This document shows positions 21,880 through 28,847 of a DNA stretch of 29,702 nt, piece by piece (positions within the stretch are counted from its first letter, which is position 1; every line of letters starts with the position of its first letter). A program made the position numbers and the translations under genes. A model generated the notes under the pieces. That model was not told the origin of the DNA, did no database searches, and worked only from the letters and a program-made list of their open reading frames with translations. Source of the DNA: a virus; IMG/VR virus record IMGVR_UViG_3300032241_002402, positions 1 through 29,702 of that record; one strand, 5' to 3'.

Positions 21880-22604
21880 AGGCGTAACACGCTGTCAATG
21901 ATAGCATGCCGCTGAATGTCGCGATTGTCCAAATGACACACAGCTATACCCTTTACACCCCCTTCCCCTAATCGTGAACAAAGGTCCATTAGGCCATTGT
22001 TGCCGCGATTACGATCGGCCTGTTCTACGTCGCCCGTGATTACAATTTTTGAGCCTTCGCCAATACGGGTCATCAGCATTTTGCACTGACTTGGAGTTGC
22101 GTTCTGCATTTCGTCAGCAATAATATACGCACTTTTGAAAGTACGACCTCGCATGAAAGCTAGAGGTGCTATTTCAATTGTTTGTTCTTCCAACATGGCG
22201 GCAATGTCTGGTTGCCTGTAATACTCCCTTAAAATATCAGTTAATGGGCGAACCCATGGATCCATTTTTTGATTCAAGTCTCCGGGCAAGAACCCGTGCC
22301 GTTCATCTTCAACTCCCACTGCTGGTCTAGTTAAAACTATTCGATCTACTGCTCCTTCTCTAAAGGCTTTGACAGCGGCCAACATGGCTAGATAGGTTTT
22401 ACCTGTGCCGGCTGGACCTGCTGTAATCACTATGGGTTGATCGTCATTCTGCAAGGCCAACACAAGGCGTTCTTGATTTCTTGTGCGGGGCACAATATCA
22501 ATTGGTCTTTGTTTGATTGGTTTCGCTTGATCAAAGCGTATAGTGTTTTCTTGTTGTGTCATAGATTGACGTCGTTGTGCTCGTACTGCTGATTTTCTAC
22601 TCAA
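21867..22604 (-). CDS. phoH: PhoH-like ATPase
   Basis: A 245-residue P-loop ATPase of the PhoH family, widespread in marine phages. Walker A is GPAGTGKT (63-70), VLTRPAVGVEDERHGFLPGD is the family signature, FMRGRTFKSAYIIADEMQNA holds Walker B (D164-E165), and ITGDVEQADR is sensor-like. PhoH binds and hydrolyses ATP and is linked to RNA metabolism; its role in phage infection is unsettled. The TTG start is supported by GGAG (22611-22614 on the plus coordinates) six bases upstream; the next ATG would cost 14 residues. A predicted late promoter and a 5'-terminal hairpin lie upstream. The first 35 residues are basic and variable, as usual for this family. Confidence 0.92.
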   Translation of the reverse strand: MSRKSAVRAQRRQSMTQQENTIRFDQAKPIKQRPIDIVPRTRNQERLVLALQNDDQPIVITAGPAGTGKTYLAMLAAVKAFREGAVDRIVLTRPAVGVEDERHGFLPGDLNQKMDPWVRPLTDILREYYRQPDIAAMLEEQTIEIAPLAFMRGRTFKSAYIIADEMQNATPSQCKMLMTRIGEGSKIVITGDVEQADRNRGNNGLMDLCSRLGEGGVKGIAVCHLDNRDIQRHAIIDSVLRLYAD

Positions 22605-22635
22605 GGTTGACTCCGTTTGTAGTTAAGGGTGCTAC

Positions 22636-22658
22636 AACAACGACCCAGTGTCGTTGTT
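22636..22658 (-). promoter_or_regulatory. Hairpin at the predicted 5' end of phoH mRNA
   Basis: AACAACGAC and GTCGTTGTT form a perfect 9-base stem with a 5-base loop. On the minus strand the stem begins at 22658, exactly the start predicted from the CGTAAATA octamer at 22664-22671. The hairpin would thus be 5'-terminal in the phoH transcript, where it may protect the mRNA from decay. There is no U run, so a terminator is less likely. Confidence 0.55.
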
Positions 22659-22663
22659 ATAGA

Positions 22664-22671
22664 TATTTACG
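22664..22671 (-). promoter_or_regulatory. T4-late-type promoter (CGTAAATA) for phoH
   Basis: On the minus strand CGTAAATA matches the late octamer at 6 of 8 positions. Predicted initiation at 22658 gives a leader of about 54 bases with the hairpin first and GGAG before the TTG start. Confidence 0.5.
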
Positions 22672-22706
22672 GTGTCTGTAAGCTGGATTTAGTGTGGGTA
22701 CTTAAT

Positions 22707-22721
22707 TGCCGTATAACGGCA
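22707..22721. repeat. Palindrome TGCCGT-ATA-ACGGCA between divergent promoters
   Basis: A perfect 6-base inverted repeat with a 3-base centre in the 184-base gap between phoH and the 22789 gene, between their predicted late promoters. It could be an operator for a dimeric regulator or a small hairpin. Apart from this palindrome, the phoH hairpin and the two promoters, I see nothing in the gap. Confidence 0.4.
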
Positions 22722-22775
22722 TAAGTATTAGACTGTCCTCCTTAGTTTCCAAACCCAACCCGTACTAACAACTGC

Positions 22776-22783
22776 CATAAATA
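22776..22783 (+). promoter_or_regulatory. T4-late-type promoter (CATAAATA)
   Basis: A 7 of 8 match to the late octamer. ATG 22789 is exactly 6 bases past it, coinciding with the expected transcription start, so a leaderless mRNA is predicted. No ribosome-binding site is present. Confidence 0.7.
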
Positions 22784-22788
22784 TTCAT

Positions 22789-23382
22789 ATGAGCAAAAAA
22801 GACTTTGATCAGCCGATCTTTAAAGATGGTGCTGACTACTGGCAAGTAGCACAAAATATCCAGGATATCTATCTTAGTGAAGGTAGCCTGTTGACTCTCC
22901 TGGACTTTGAACGAGTCATGGACGAGCTAGATGTTTTTGCGTTTAAAAACTGGGCCATTGGTGAATTGGTTTCGGGCCCAGACATTGGCAAATACCGTGT
23001 GACCTGTATATTCATGTGGCCTGAAGAACTCATGCCAGATCCACGTGGTGGACGCAGATTGTTGCCATTTGACTGTGTGGTCAAATACAAGCGTACCACC
23101 ATGAAAATTCCAATTAAAATTGAAGATCCTAGCGACTACAAGCCGGGAACTAAAAAAGCCCGCATTACTGAAAAGAAAGTATGGCTGGTAGAAATCACCA
23201 TACCCAAGGCCTTGATGAGCGATATCCGCACAGGCTCAGTAGAATTAGAAGATCAAGATATTGATCTAGAGGACCTGGATGATGCCTACGAGCAGGATCT
23301 AGATCAAGAAAGTTATCAAAGCGATGAACAGGCAGACGATGCACAACAAAACTTACAAGCACCCACAGCGGCACCTTTCTGA
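22789..23382 (+). CDS. Conserved T4-like phage protein with acidic C-terminal tail
   Basis: A 197-residue protein. The first 145 residues are alpha/beta (LLTLLDFERVMDELDVFAFK, NWAIGELVSGPDIGKYRVTC, IFMWPEELMPDPRGGRRLLP, FDCVVKYKRTTMKIPIKIED) with the look of a conserved folded domain. The last 45 are very acidic and Gln-rich (ELEDQDIDLEDLDDAYEQDL), probably disordered. I do not recognise the function; similar pairs of proteins (this and the next gene) appear in T4-like phages of cyanobacteria and other aquatic hosts from memory. The start is at the predicted late transcription start. Confidence 0.7.
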   Translation: MSKKDFDQPIFKDGADYWQVAQNIQDIYLSEGSLLTLLDFERVMDELDVFAFKNWAIGELVSGPDIGKYRVTCIFMWPEELMPDPRGGRRLLPFDCVVKYKRTTMKIPIKIEDPSDYKPGTKKARITEKKVWLVEITIPKALMSDIRTGSVELEDQDIDLEDLDDAYEQDLDQESYQSDEQADDAQQNLQAPTAAPF

Positions 23383-23413
23383 GAGTCTAGGATTCCAGGA
23401 CCTGGAAGGCCTG

Positions 23414-23908
23414 ATGAAGCCCACTATCCATGTGGACGAATTTAGCTCCAAGATGGGCGATGACGATGATGTTATCGTAGTCAGTTTCTTTGTACGTGAC
23501 CCTGTTGCGGCCAAAGATCTCATGAACTGGTTTGAAAAAGGTTATGACTTTGTGATTGATGCAGACAAGAGCCCTGGTGAAATCAAACCCAATAGATACC
23601 TAGTATATGTAGAAATACGTCGCCGTAGCACAGCTGGCAGCCATGTAGAAACCCTACTCAACGATCTCAACACACTTACTGAATTCAAAGATTCTTCTGA
23701 ATGGACCATGCATTATCAAGGCAACGAAACACCCTTCACCAGGGACGGATTTGATAGTCAAGTTCCTCTAAGCCCAAAAGCCTATCGCGAACGTGTGGAG
23801 AAAGATCTAAACGAAATGCGTACGGCAGCAGGCCTGCCAGTCAACAGTTACTACAATCCCAAGGATCGTGCCATACAAGCTATACAAAGTGCCGCTGGTA
23901 TAATTTAA
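23414..23908 (+). CDS. Conserved T4-like phage protein, partner of the 22789 product
   Basis: A 164-residue protein (MKPTIHVDEFSSKMGDDDDV, VSFFVRDPVAAKDLMNWFEK, GYDFVIDADKSPGEIKPNRY, LVYVEIRRRS). ATG 23414 is chosen because GGAAGG (23404-23409) precedes it and the sequence from here looks like the conserved start. The longer open frame from 23324 would overlap the previous gene. It is mixed alpha/beta, without membrane or catalytic motifs I can name. It lies 31 bases after the 22789 gene and is probably co-transcribed. The function is unknown; a structural or DNA-metabolism accessory role is equally possible. Confidence 0.68.
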   Translation: MKPTIHVDEFSSKMGDDDDVIVVSFFVRDPVAAKDLMNWFEKGYDFVIDADKSPGEIKPNRYLVYVEIRRRSTAGSHVETLLNDLNTLTEFKDSSEWTMHYQGNETPFTRDGFDSQVPLSPKAYRERVEKDLNEMRTAAGLPVNSYYNPKDRAIQAIQSAAGII

Positions 23909-23928
23909 TCACCCTTGCAGTACCTTGG

Positions 23929-23936
23929 TATATATG
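23929..23936 (+). promoter_or_regulatory. Weak late-type promoter (TATATATG)
   Basis: TATATATG matches the late octamer at 6 of 8 positions. ATG 23942 is again exactly 6 bases past it, and no ribosome-binding site lies between. The positional match with 5363, 22776 and 25134 raises its credibility. Confidence 0.4.
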
Positions 23937-23941
23937 TACCT

Positions 23942-24616
23942 ATGAAACTAAAAAGTTTTGGTTGTAGTTTTATCTTTGGCTCTGAATTAGCCGACGATAA
24001 TTCAGATAAACCGTATGCTACCGCCAGTCAATTGACTTGGCCTGCGCACCTGGCTCGACATCTAGGGTATGAATACGAATGCTATGCCAGACCCGGTGCC
24101 GGTAATCTACAAATTGCTGAAGCAGTCTTGAATCAGCTGGCCAATCCTGAACCGGCCTTGTATGTGATTGGATGGAGTTGGATCGATCGGTTTGATTATT
24201 ATCCGGCCACTCCTAAGACTCCTAGCCGAAGTCCTTGGCGCACCATTATGCCCATAGATGAGGATCCAGTGGCTCAAGTCTACTACAGAGATCTACACTC
24301 AGAATACAGAGACAAGCTGACCACTCTGATACACATGCAGACCGTGTTGGACGCTCTAAATAAACACGATCATCGCTATATCATGACCTACATGGATGAA
24401 CTGACCTTTGATCAGCAGTGGCATACTACTCCGGCCGTAGTAAAACTACAGGCTCAGATCCAACCACATACTACACAGTTTGCAGATATGAGTTTTTTAG
24501 AATGGAGTCGCGCTAACGGCTATCCCGAAACCGACATGTGGCATCCATTGGAAGCAGCACACAAAGCAGGGGCTGCTTATCTAATTGCAAATTACAGTTT
24601 GATCCACTCAGCATAG
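23942..24616 (+). CDS. SGNH-hydrolase-like protein (paralogue 3 of 3)
   Basis: A 224-residue protein starting MKLKSFGCSFIFGSELADDN. The serine of the SGNH nucleophile turn is kept but the Asp of GDS is Cys. A PGAGNLQIAEAV segment fits the Gly block, VIGWSWIDRFDYY matches the paralogue at 4675, and TDMWHPLEAAHKAGA supplies D-x-x-H. A serine-esterase-type activity on an ester or acyl group is likely; the target is unknown. ATG 23942 is preferred over TTG 23915 because the homology begins at MKLKSFG and the late-type octamer predicts initiation there. The last 25 bases overlap the convergent methyltransferase gene. Confidence 0.65.
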   Translation: MKLKSFGCSFIFGSELADDNSDKPYATASQLTWPAHLARHLGYEYECYARPGAGNLQIAEAVLNQLANPEPALYVIGWSWIDRFDYYPATPKTPSRSPWRTIMPIDEDPVAQVYYRDLHSEYRDKLTTLIHMQTVLDALNKHDHRYIMTYMDELTFDQQWHTTPAVVKLQAQIQPHTTQFADMSFLEWSRANGYPETDMWHPLEAAHKAGAAYLIANYSLIHSA

Positions 24617-25128
24617 ATTCTGTTGCCATCCCAACTCAGTTCAACCAATCTATAACCAAATTGGTCAGTGAGTCTGATGTGTTCATCAAAGCTCCAGGCA
24701 TAAAACGGAATTGATTCACATTCACTATTGCCGTGATCCGCTTGCCCAGGATTACACCGCCAGTAGATTCTGCTGCCAGGGCCTAATAATAAACGGTCAA
24801 CTAGACTGATCTGATGTTCAATATCCTCGCGTGTACCAAAGTTGATACTACCGAGACAAAATGCTACATTAAATCCACTGTGTCCTTGTTCGTAATATTC
24901 CTCTAGAGTGCAACGATGGTCAGCTTCAGGAAAAGCTGGGTCAATACCAATCAAATTGTCAATACAACCCCGAAATGGATTGTCACCGCAACCAACATCG
25001 ATTACCCGTTCACCTGGTTGAATCTTGTTGATTAAGGCCCAACCGGTCTGGTTGTACTGGTCCAGGTTGCGATTTCTTGCACGCCAGGCACCGCTAAAAT
25101 AAGTATTGAGTGCTGATTGATCTATCAT
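24592..25128 (-). CDS. SAM-dependent methyltransferase (class I)
   Basis: A 178-residue class I methyltransferase. Motif I is ERVIDVGCGDNPF (42-52), which binds SAM, with an acidic end of the second strand in LIGIDPAF. NVAFCLGSINFGTREDIEHQ occupies the motif IV region and LLLGPGSRIYWRCNPG the motif V/VI region. These enzymes methylate small molecules, sugars or other acceptors, and the acceptor cannot be read here. An upstream TTTAAATA on the minus strand with its end 6 bases before ATG predicts a leaderless late transcript. It is divergent from the TctC-type gene and convergent with the SGNH gene. Confidence 0.8.
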   Translation of the reverse strand: MIDQSALNTYFSGAWRARNRNLDQYNQTGWALINKIQPGERVIDVGCGDNPFRGCIDNLIGIDPAFPEADHRCTLEEYYEQGHSGFNVAFCLGSINFGTREDIEHQISLVDRLLLGPGSRIYWRCNPGQADHGNSECESIPFYAWSFDEHIRLTDQFGYRLVELSWDGNRIYAEWIKL

Positions 25129-25133
25129 GCAAC

Positions 25134-25141
25134 TATTTAAA
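25134..25141 (-). promoter_or_regulatory. T4-late-type promoter (TTTAAATA, minus strand)
   Basis: On the minus strand TTTAAATA matches the late octamer at 7 of 8 positions and ends 6 bases before the methyltransferase ATG (A at 25128). This is the same leaderless geometry as on the plus strand at 5376, 22789 and 23942. Confidence 0.6.
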
Positions 25142-25154
25142 CTCTAAGGAACAT

Positions 25155-26126
25155 ATGAAAAAATTATTGCTACTCTTGCTTTTACCCATGTCAGTCTGGG
25201 CCTGGGAACCTACAAAACCTGTTACAGTTATTATAGGCAACACGCCTGGGGCTGGTAACGAAATTGCATTTAGAAAATTAGCAGAAATCATACAAAAAAA
25301 CAATCCCAAATTCAATTGTGTTGTCAGTAACATACCCGGTGCCGACAGCACAGTTGCCAACAACAAGTTCATGGAAGCCACTCCGGACGGCTACACAATT
25401 AATATTCCTAGCCACATGAGTAGCTATGTTACCAACGACATTTGGGAAGCCAAAATTAAAAAGTACCAATGGGATACATTTGTTGACGTGTTGACCATTG
25501 GCAAAAGTCCACTGGTATTGGTAGCCAGTCCTAAGTCTACGGTCAGCACACCGGTTGACTTTGTTCGATATATTGCCAAATCAACTCGCCCTGTGAACGT
25601 AGCTATTGGTGGTGGAGCACATAGAACTGCCTATGAGTATCTAATGACCAAGGCACATGCCGATCGCGAAATTGTTAAACCTATCAAGTTCAACGGTCCA
25701 CAACCTGCGGTTCTTAGTGTAGCCAGCTATGATGGTAAAACTGGAACAGAGTTTGGAATCATGCCGATCGCCGTAGCCAAACCCTTGGTCGATGCCGGCA
25801 AGGTCAAGGCCATTGGATTTACTGGAACCAAGACCATGCCACAGTATCCCACAGTGCCTTTGCTCAACACAGTAGCACCTGGCATCAATGTATATGCAGC
25901 CTGGTCAATTGAGTTGCCAGCCAATACCCCGAGCGACATTGTTGCCTGGTATCAAAAGACCTTTGCGGCAGCAATTCGTAGCCAAGAATACAAAGAATGG
26001 CGCGATCAAAATGTTGTGTTTTATGAAGAGTTAGAACTTACTCCGGCTGGCCTAAAACATCAAATGATCACGTTACGTGAAACATTCTTACCTGTGTTAC
26101 AACGGATTGATCTAGCCAAAGAATAA
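25155..26126 (+). CDS. TctC/Bug-family periplasmic solute-binding receptor
   Basis: A 323-residue secreted protein of the tripartite tricarboxylate transporter receptor (Bug) family. The signal peptide is MKKLLLLLLLPMSVWA with likely cleavage before WEP. The mature protein has the Bug features: KPVTVIIGNTPGAGNEIAFR, a SNIPGADSTVANNKFMEATP segment, DGYTINIPS, DVLTIGKSPLVLVAS, VNVAIGGGAHRTAYEY and the TMPQYPTVPLLNTVAPGINV ending. Bug proteins capture carboxylates or similar solutes and present them to TctAB. ATG 25155 with AAGGA (25146-25150) is preferred over the longer frame. No TctA or TctB is present, so it would need the host's transporter. This is a rare auxiliary metabolic gene for a phage. 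Confidence 0.9.
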   Translation: MKKLLLLLLLPMSVWAWEPTKPVTVIIGNTPGAGNEIAFRKLAEIIQKNNPKFNCVVSNIPGADSTVANNKFMEATPDGYTINIPSHMSSYVTNDIWEAKIKKYQWDTFVDVLTIGKSPLVLVASPKSTVSTPVDFVRYIAKSTRPVNVAIGGGAHRTAYEYLMTKAHADREIVKPIKFNGPQPAVLSVASYDGKTGTEFGIMPIAVAKPLVDAGKVKAIGFTGTKTMPQYPTVPLLNTVAPGINVYAAWSIELPANTPSDIVAWYQKTFAAAIRSQEYKEWRDQNVVFYEELELTPAGLKHQMITLRETFLPVLQRIDLAKE

Positions 26127-26734
26127 TGTTACTAATTGTAACCGGGCCGCAAGGCTCGGGCAATCATCTTTTTAGTAAAATCTTTGCGCTACATGCAGAT
26201 GTAGTTGGATGGAAACAGTTAAATCAACAATACTGGATTGGGCATGACCTGGAACCCTTTGCCAACTACTGGAAAAATCCTAAGTTACTAGAATCATTCT
26301 CTTGGGATCAAGACTATTACGTAACCAGCATCAGTTGTCCATATGTTTATCGCGGAGAAACAGTTGTTCCTGAGTATGATGAATTTATCAGTCGCTGTAC
26401 AGTTCCGGTTCGGTTGGCCATAATAGGTAGAGATCAAACTATATTACAGTATCAGCAGTCAAGAGTTCGTGGTAAGGAAACCAAACAAGAATTTTTAAAC
26501 ATAGTTGATGGTCTAATGAAATACAATCCGGTGTTTATCAGCCAAGAATTGTTGTATTTGTATGGTGCTAACTACGTTCAATCTCTAGGACAACAGTTGG
26601 GATTTCCAGTTAGTCAAGACGCAACAGCAATACAAGAAATATTACGAGAAGATGCAAATCGAAAGTATATCGAACCAGTGATTGCTCATTGGCTTGATGA
26701 AGAAGTTAAACGAGCAAGTAGAAAGCCTAAATGA
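26126..26734 (+). CDS. P-loop protein, sulfotransferase-like (first of two)
   Basis: A 202-residue protein starting LLIVTGPQGSGNHLFSKIFA, a P-loop-like turn of the sort that binds the 5'-phosphosulfate end of PAPS in sulfotransferases. A second candidate block, VRLAIIGRDQTILQYQQSRV, resembles the 3'-phosphate site (Arg then Ser in the next helix). Sulfotransferases transfer sulfate from PAPS to hydroxyl or amino groups. Its ATG overlaps the TctC-type gene stop by one base and its stop overlaps the next gene by ATGA. It could instead be a nucleotide kinase-like P-loop protein. The APS-kinase domain downstream in the same operon supports sulfotransfer. Confidence 0.5.
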   Translation: MLLIVTGPQGSGNHLFSKIFALHADVVGWKQLNQQYWIGHDLEPFANYWKNPKLLESFSWDQDYYVTSISCPYVYRGETVVPEYDEFISRCTVPVRLAIIGRDQTILQYQQSRVRGKETKQEFLNIVDGLMKYNPVFISQELLYLYGANYVQSLGQQLGFPVSQDATAIQEILREDANRKYIEPVIAHWLDEEVKRASRKPK

Positions 26735-27342
26735 AATATATCTTTATAGCCGGTGCTCCTGGCTCAAAATGGAGCAGTGTAGCAAAAAACATTTATTACA
26801 GTCCTGATGTGGACCGCACTGATCACACCAAAGCCCGCACCTATTATCATGATGCTTCGGGCGAAATGTTGCTGATGCATCAAGGTGCTTATTTTGATCC
26901 CGGCATGGAGTTTGACCTACCAGTAGATCTTACTACACTAAGTCGAGCAGAACTAGAACACCGCTTTGACGAGCCGTTTAGCGGTACAGGTGTGCGCATT
27001 ATCAAAAGCCATATATTTTGTCATAATATAGCGTTTCTTCGTTATACCTGGCCAGATACACCTATCATACTGGTGCACCGCGGGGACGACGCCTGCTTGG
27101 GTTGGTGGGTCAAGTGTGGCCATTTTAACATTACCTATCCCAGCTACACTAAGTATTACAAAGATTTACGTCAAATGGCAGTAGAAATCAAGCGACAAAA
27201 TAGTGACATGCGAGCACACTGGGATTTTGCCAGTTTTGTTTATGACAACGTTGGCCTGTGTGATCGGTTAGGCATAGCCGCGCCACCAGAACCATACAGA
27301 CAAACGTATGCCGACCACAAAGTAAGGGTAAAAGTATTATGA
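26731..27342 (+). CDS. P-loop protein, sulfotransferase-like (second of two)
   Basis: A 203-residue protein with FIAGAPGSKWSSVAKNIY at the N-terminus (P-loop-like turn) and IIKSHIFCHNIAFLRYTWPD and PIILVHRGDDACLGWW later, the latter resembling the 3'-phosphate-binding strand-helix of sulfotransferases. It is probably a divergent relative of the preceding product, though identity between them is low. It lies in a continuous chain of overlapping genes with the oxygenase (ATGA at 27339). The acceptor cannot be inferred. The call is based on motif shape and neighbourhood. Confidence 0.48.
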   Translation: MKYIFIAGAPGSKWSSVAKNIYYSPDVDRTDHTKARTYYHDASGEMLLMHQGAYFDPGMEFDLPVDLTTLSRAELEHRFDEPFSGTGVRIIKSHIFCHNIAFLRYTWPDTPIILVHRGDDACLGWWVKCGHFNITYPSYTKYYKDLRQMAVEIKRQNSDMRAHWDFASFVYDNVGLCDRLGIAAPPEPYRQTYADHKVRVKVL

Positions 27343-28001
27343 GTCAAAGTAGTTGGGAAATAACAAAGCAACGCAGCACATATCATTTTGATAATTTTAG
27401 ATTTGATCCAGATCAGGACAAAGTCACATCCTTAGGAAGTTTAGTGCCGTTTTGGCAAGCAGAACTAGACCATATAGTACAATTGGCCCAGCCCAAGACC
27501 TGGCGCACTCGCGGACGCGGTGCTGACCGTCCAGCAGAAGAATACGATCAAGAAGACTACGACCTTGAACAGTTTGGTTACGGCAAAGATCACGTCGTGG
27601 CTGATCTGACCTGGGACGTGCCTGCGATATTTGAAAAACTTGTCTTGTGGTTTGGTATGGACAACTGTAAGATGCGTCTGCATGTTCAACAACCTGGACA
27701 GGTTTGGAACTTGCACCTGGACAAATTGGAAAAATGGAATCCTGATGATCCATCTAAAGTCATGCGAGTCATGGTTGCTCTCAACGATTGGGAACCTGGA
27801 CACTTTTTTAGCTACGGCAACTATGTTCACGCAGGCTGGCGTGCCGGCGATGTTCACACGTTTGACTGGCAAAACATTCCACACTCTACTGCCAACGCAG
27901 GACATGGTCCTAGGATTACCTTACAGATAACTGGAGTAGTAACCGATCGTACCAGAGAGTTTTTAAGGCAACTCAGAAGTCGTTCACCATTTGCATTTTA
28001 A
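27339..28001 (+). CDS. 2-oxoglutarate/Fe(II)-dependent oxygenase, aspartyl/asparaginyl hydroxylase-like
   Basis: A 220-residue protein with the facial triad H-x-D (H126-D128 in WNLHLDKLEKW) and the distal H182 in NIPHSTANAGHG. R192 in GPRITLQITG is placed to bind the 2-oxoglutarate carboxylate. PGHFFSYGN and WRAGDVHTFDWQN lie between. This is the double-stranded beta-helix arrangement of prolyl/aspartyl hydroxylase-type oxygenases. It likely hydroxylates a protein residue or small molecule, perhaps creating or adjusting an acceptor for the neighbouring sulfotransferase-like enzymes. Operon spacing: ATGA overlap upstream, and the following start is only 9 bases after its stop. Confidence 0.75.
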   Translation: MSQSSWEITKQRSTYHFDNFRFDPDQDKVTSLGSLVPFWQAELDHIVQLAQPKTWRTRGRGADRPAEEYDQEDYDLEQFGYGKDHVVADLTWDVPAIFEKLVLWFGMDNCKMRLHVQQPGQVWNLHLDKLEKWNPDDPSKVMRVMVALNDWEPGHFFSYGNYVHAGWRAGDVHTFDWQNIPHSTANAGHGPRITLQITGVVTDRTREFLRQLRSRSPFAF

Positions 28002-28010
28002 GGAAATTAT

Positions 28011-28847
28011 ATGACACAACGCATTTTAATCATGGGCTTGCCAGGCGCAGGCAAAACAACCTTGGCTGGCGCACTCAAACGATATTTGGAGGAGCACGGC
28101 GATATCACTTATAGTCGAGCTCTGCAAGAGTTAATAAATCCCCGAGTCGAGGTCACGTGGTTCAATGCCGACGACATTCGCCGCAAGTACAACGATTGGG
28201 ATTTTAGTCAAGATGGGCGTATCCGTCAAAGTTTGCGTATGTTCCAGTTCAGTATGGAAGCCGGCGGCGACTATGTTATCTGCGACTTTGTTGCACCCTT
28301 AGTCGAACAGCGTAACAACTTCAAAGCAGACTGGACCATCTGGATGGATACTATCCGCGAAGGGCGATATGCTGATACTAATGCGGCCTTTGTTGAACCC
28401 GAACAATATGACTTCCGTGTCACAGAACAAAACGCAGAAAAATGGGCCGAGTTTATTGGCGAACACATTGTGGCCAATCGCCGTAGACCCACGTTCAACT
28501 GGCAGGCTGAAAGTGCTTTATTATTAGGAAGATATCAACCCTGGCACGATGGTCACAGAGCGTTATTTGACCGCGCTATTGCTAAATCTGGACAGGTAAT
28601 TATACAGGTCCGTGATTGCCAAGGTTGGAACGGATCTAATCCATTCGAATTTGAAAAAGTTAAAACATTTATCAAACGAGACCTTGATCCATTGTATCAA
28701 GGGCAATATGAAATAATGTTAGTTCCTAATATAACTGAAATCGTTTATGGAAGAGATGTTGGGTACAAAATAACACAAGAAACATTTGATGATAAAATTC
28801 ACTCTATTTCGGCTACCAAAATTAGAAAGACTCTGGGCCTTGAGTGA
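28011..28847 (+). CDS. Fusion of APS-kinase-like and nucleotidyltransferase (HxGH) domains
   Basis: A 278-residue two-domain protein. Residues 1-155 resemble adenylylsulfate (APS) kinase: Walker A GLPGAGKT (9-16), FNADDIRRKYNDWDFS (DxxR-type substrate site), a CDFVAPLVEQR strand and IWMDTIREGRYADTNAAF. APS kinase makes PAPS from APS and ATP. Residues 165-278 are a small nucleotidyltransferase: LLLGRYQPWHDGHRAL with HxGH at 179-182 and the terminal SISATKIRKTL (the ISxTxIR motif), as in NMN or pantetheine-phosphate adenylyltransferases. It is too short to be a standard ATP sulfurylase, so the second activity is open. AAGGA (28000-28004) overlaps the previous stop. It sits just after two sulfotransferase-like genes. 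Confidence 0.8.
   Translation: MTQRILIMGLPGAGKTTLAGALKRYLEEHGDITYSRALQELINPRVEVTWFNADDIRRKYNDWDFSQDGRIRQSLRMFQFSMEAGGDYVICDFVAPLVEQRNNFKADWTIWMDTIREGRYADTNAAFVEPEQYDFRVTEQNAEKWAEFIGEHIVANRRRPTFNWQAESALLLGRYQPWHDGHRALFDRAIAKSGQVIIQVRDCQGWNGSNPFEFEKVKTFIKRDLDPLYQGQYEIMLVPNITEIVYGRDVGYKITQETFDDKIHSISATKIRKTLGLE

Noticed and set aside
22690-22735. T7-like promoter on the minus strand (TAATACTTATGCC)
   Set aside because: Only the TAATAC part matches; the rest of the T7 consensus is absent and there is no phage RNA polymerase gene in view.
25110-25154. Longer N-terminus of the TctC-type receptor
   Set aside because: It would precede a perfect signal peptide that starts at ATG 25155 with its own AAGGA, and would overlap the divergent methyltransferase gene.
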